Made by a program: the position numbers and the translations under genes
The notes under the pieces: model-generated
Database searches by the model: none
The model's input: only the letters and a program-made list of their open reading frames with translations
Told to the model about the DNA's origin: nothing
From: Flavobacteriaceae bacterium PS02334
Lineage (GTDB): Bacteria > Bacteroidota > Bacteroidia > Flavobacteriales > Flavobacteriaceae
Direction: 5' to 3'
Length of the DNA stretch: 64,000 nucleotides
Assembly (NCBI GenBank): GCA_029959295.1
Contig: JASCOH010000007.1
Location: 225,326-289,325, forward strand
In this document: positions 63,844 to 64,000 of the stretch, in pieces
Layout of the letters: every line of letters begins with the position of its first letter
How positions within the stretch are numbered: position 1 is the stretch's first letter

Positions 63844-64000
63844 ATTTTGATTGTGGGCACGAGCGGGACGCTCGCGCTAGCGGATGATTGGCTTCGTAAT
63901 TTTGATTGTGGGCACGAGCGGGACGCTCGCGCTAGCGATAATGATTAATTAATAGTTAAGATATACACTATCCGCTGGCGCGAGCGTCCCGCTCGTGCCC
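63844..64000. repeat. GC-rich dispersed repeat: two direct copies and one inverted copy
   Basis: A 39-base block (ATTTTGATTGTGGGCACGAG to CTAGCG) occurs at 63844-63882 and again at 63899-63937; the GC-rich core returns inverted at 63972-64000 and runs out of the window. Each core contains the palindrome GAGCG-GGA-CGCTC. Together they can fold into large hairpins. The composition is unlike the AT-rich surroundings, so this is a dispersed intergenic repeat element. Confidence 0.85.

Overview
The window reads as a chromosome segment of a Flavobacterium-like member of the Bacteroidota. The signs are: low G+C; -7 boxes of the Bacteroidota type (TAnnTTTG; one clear TTG-N19-TAAATTTG lies before the tRNA genes); a SusC/SusD polysaccharide locus with a Y_Y_Y/LuxR-type regulator; GSCFA, DUF4136, DUF4230 and PorT-like proteins; and a two-domain phenylalanine hydroxylase. 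All family names come from motif recognition by eye; no database search was run.

1-15.9 kb is ordinary core genome: 3' part of urocanate hydratase, a 55-aa membrane protein, a DUF4136 lipoprotein, phenylalanine hydroxylase behind an attenuator-like leader, a GIDE-like/LemA/membrane-protein operon, DUF4230, GSCFA, alaS, an M23 peptidase-MerR pair, and a LemA-TPM-TPM operon. A strict 21-bp tandem array lies at 15983-16255. 16.4-28.4 kb is a glucan utilisation locus (GH5+CBM, GH30, surface glycan-binding lipoprotein, SusD, SusC) on the minus strand, with its probable regulator divergent. 28.4-34.4 kb holds a large outer-membrane barrel protein, der, a small membrane protein and era.

34.5-56.7 kb is accessory. 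It begins at two identical initiator tRNA genes. A serine recombinase gene enters the second one antisense and takes its stop codon from the anticodon loop. Next come small paralogous genes, a HEPN-like gene, an XRE regulator with a striking operator, a putative PD-(D/E)XK nuclease, a region with nested inverted repeats that looks like an oriT, and MobC plus relaxase genes. Together these form a mobilizable element of about 8 kb with no visible transfer apparatus of its own. Directly after it, four same-strand genes (42.7-46.4 kb) are separated by three related imperfect palindromes of 131-158 bp, laid out like integron gene cassettes without an integrase. Then follow a YbjQ-domain protein, two lipoproteins, a 46-aa Pro/Lys-rich protein, a HEPN-like protein and a relative of pPIWI-associated nucleases. 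Last is a tight four-gene operon: metallo-beta-lactamase fold protein, trypsin-like protease, small middle component, and Rad50-like ABC ATPase with a zinc hook. This matches the layout of the ABC-three-component conflict systems.

56.9-64 kb returns to core-like sequence: a membrane-bound AraC regulator, a PorT-like barrel protein, an RNA 2'-O-methyltransferase, a glycerophosphodiesterase lipoprotein, and a metal-efflux cluster (P-type ATPase, HMA protein, CDF transporter). GC-rich dispersed repeats lie at the right edge.
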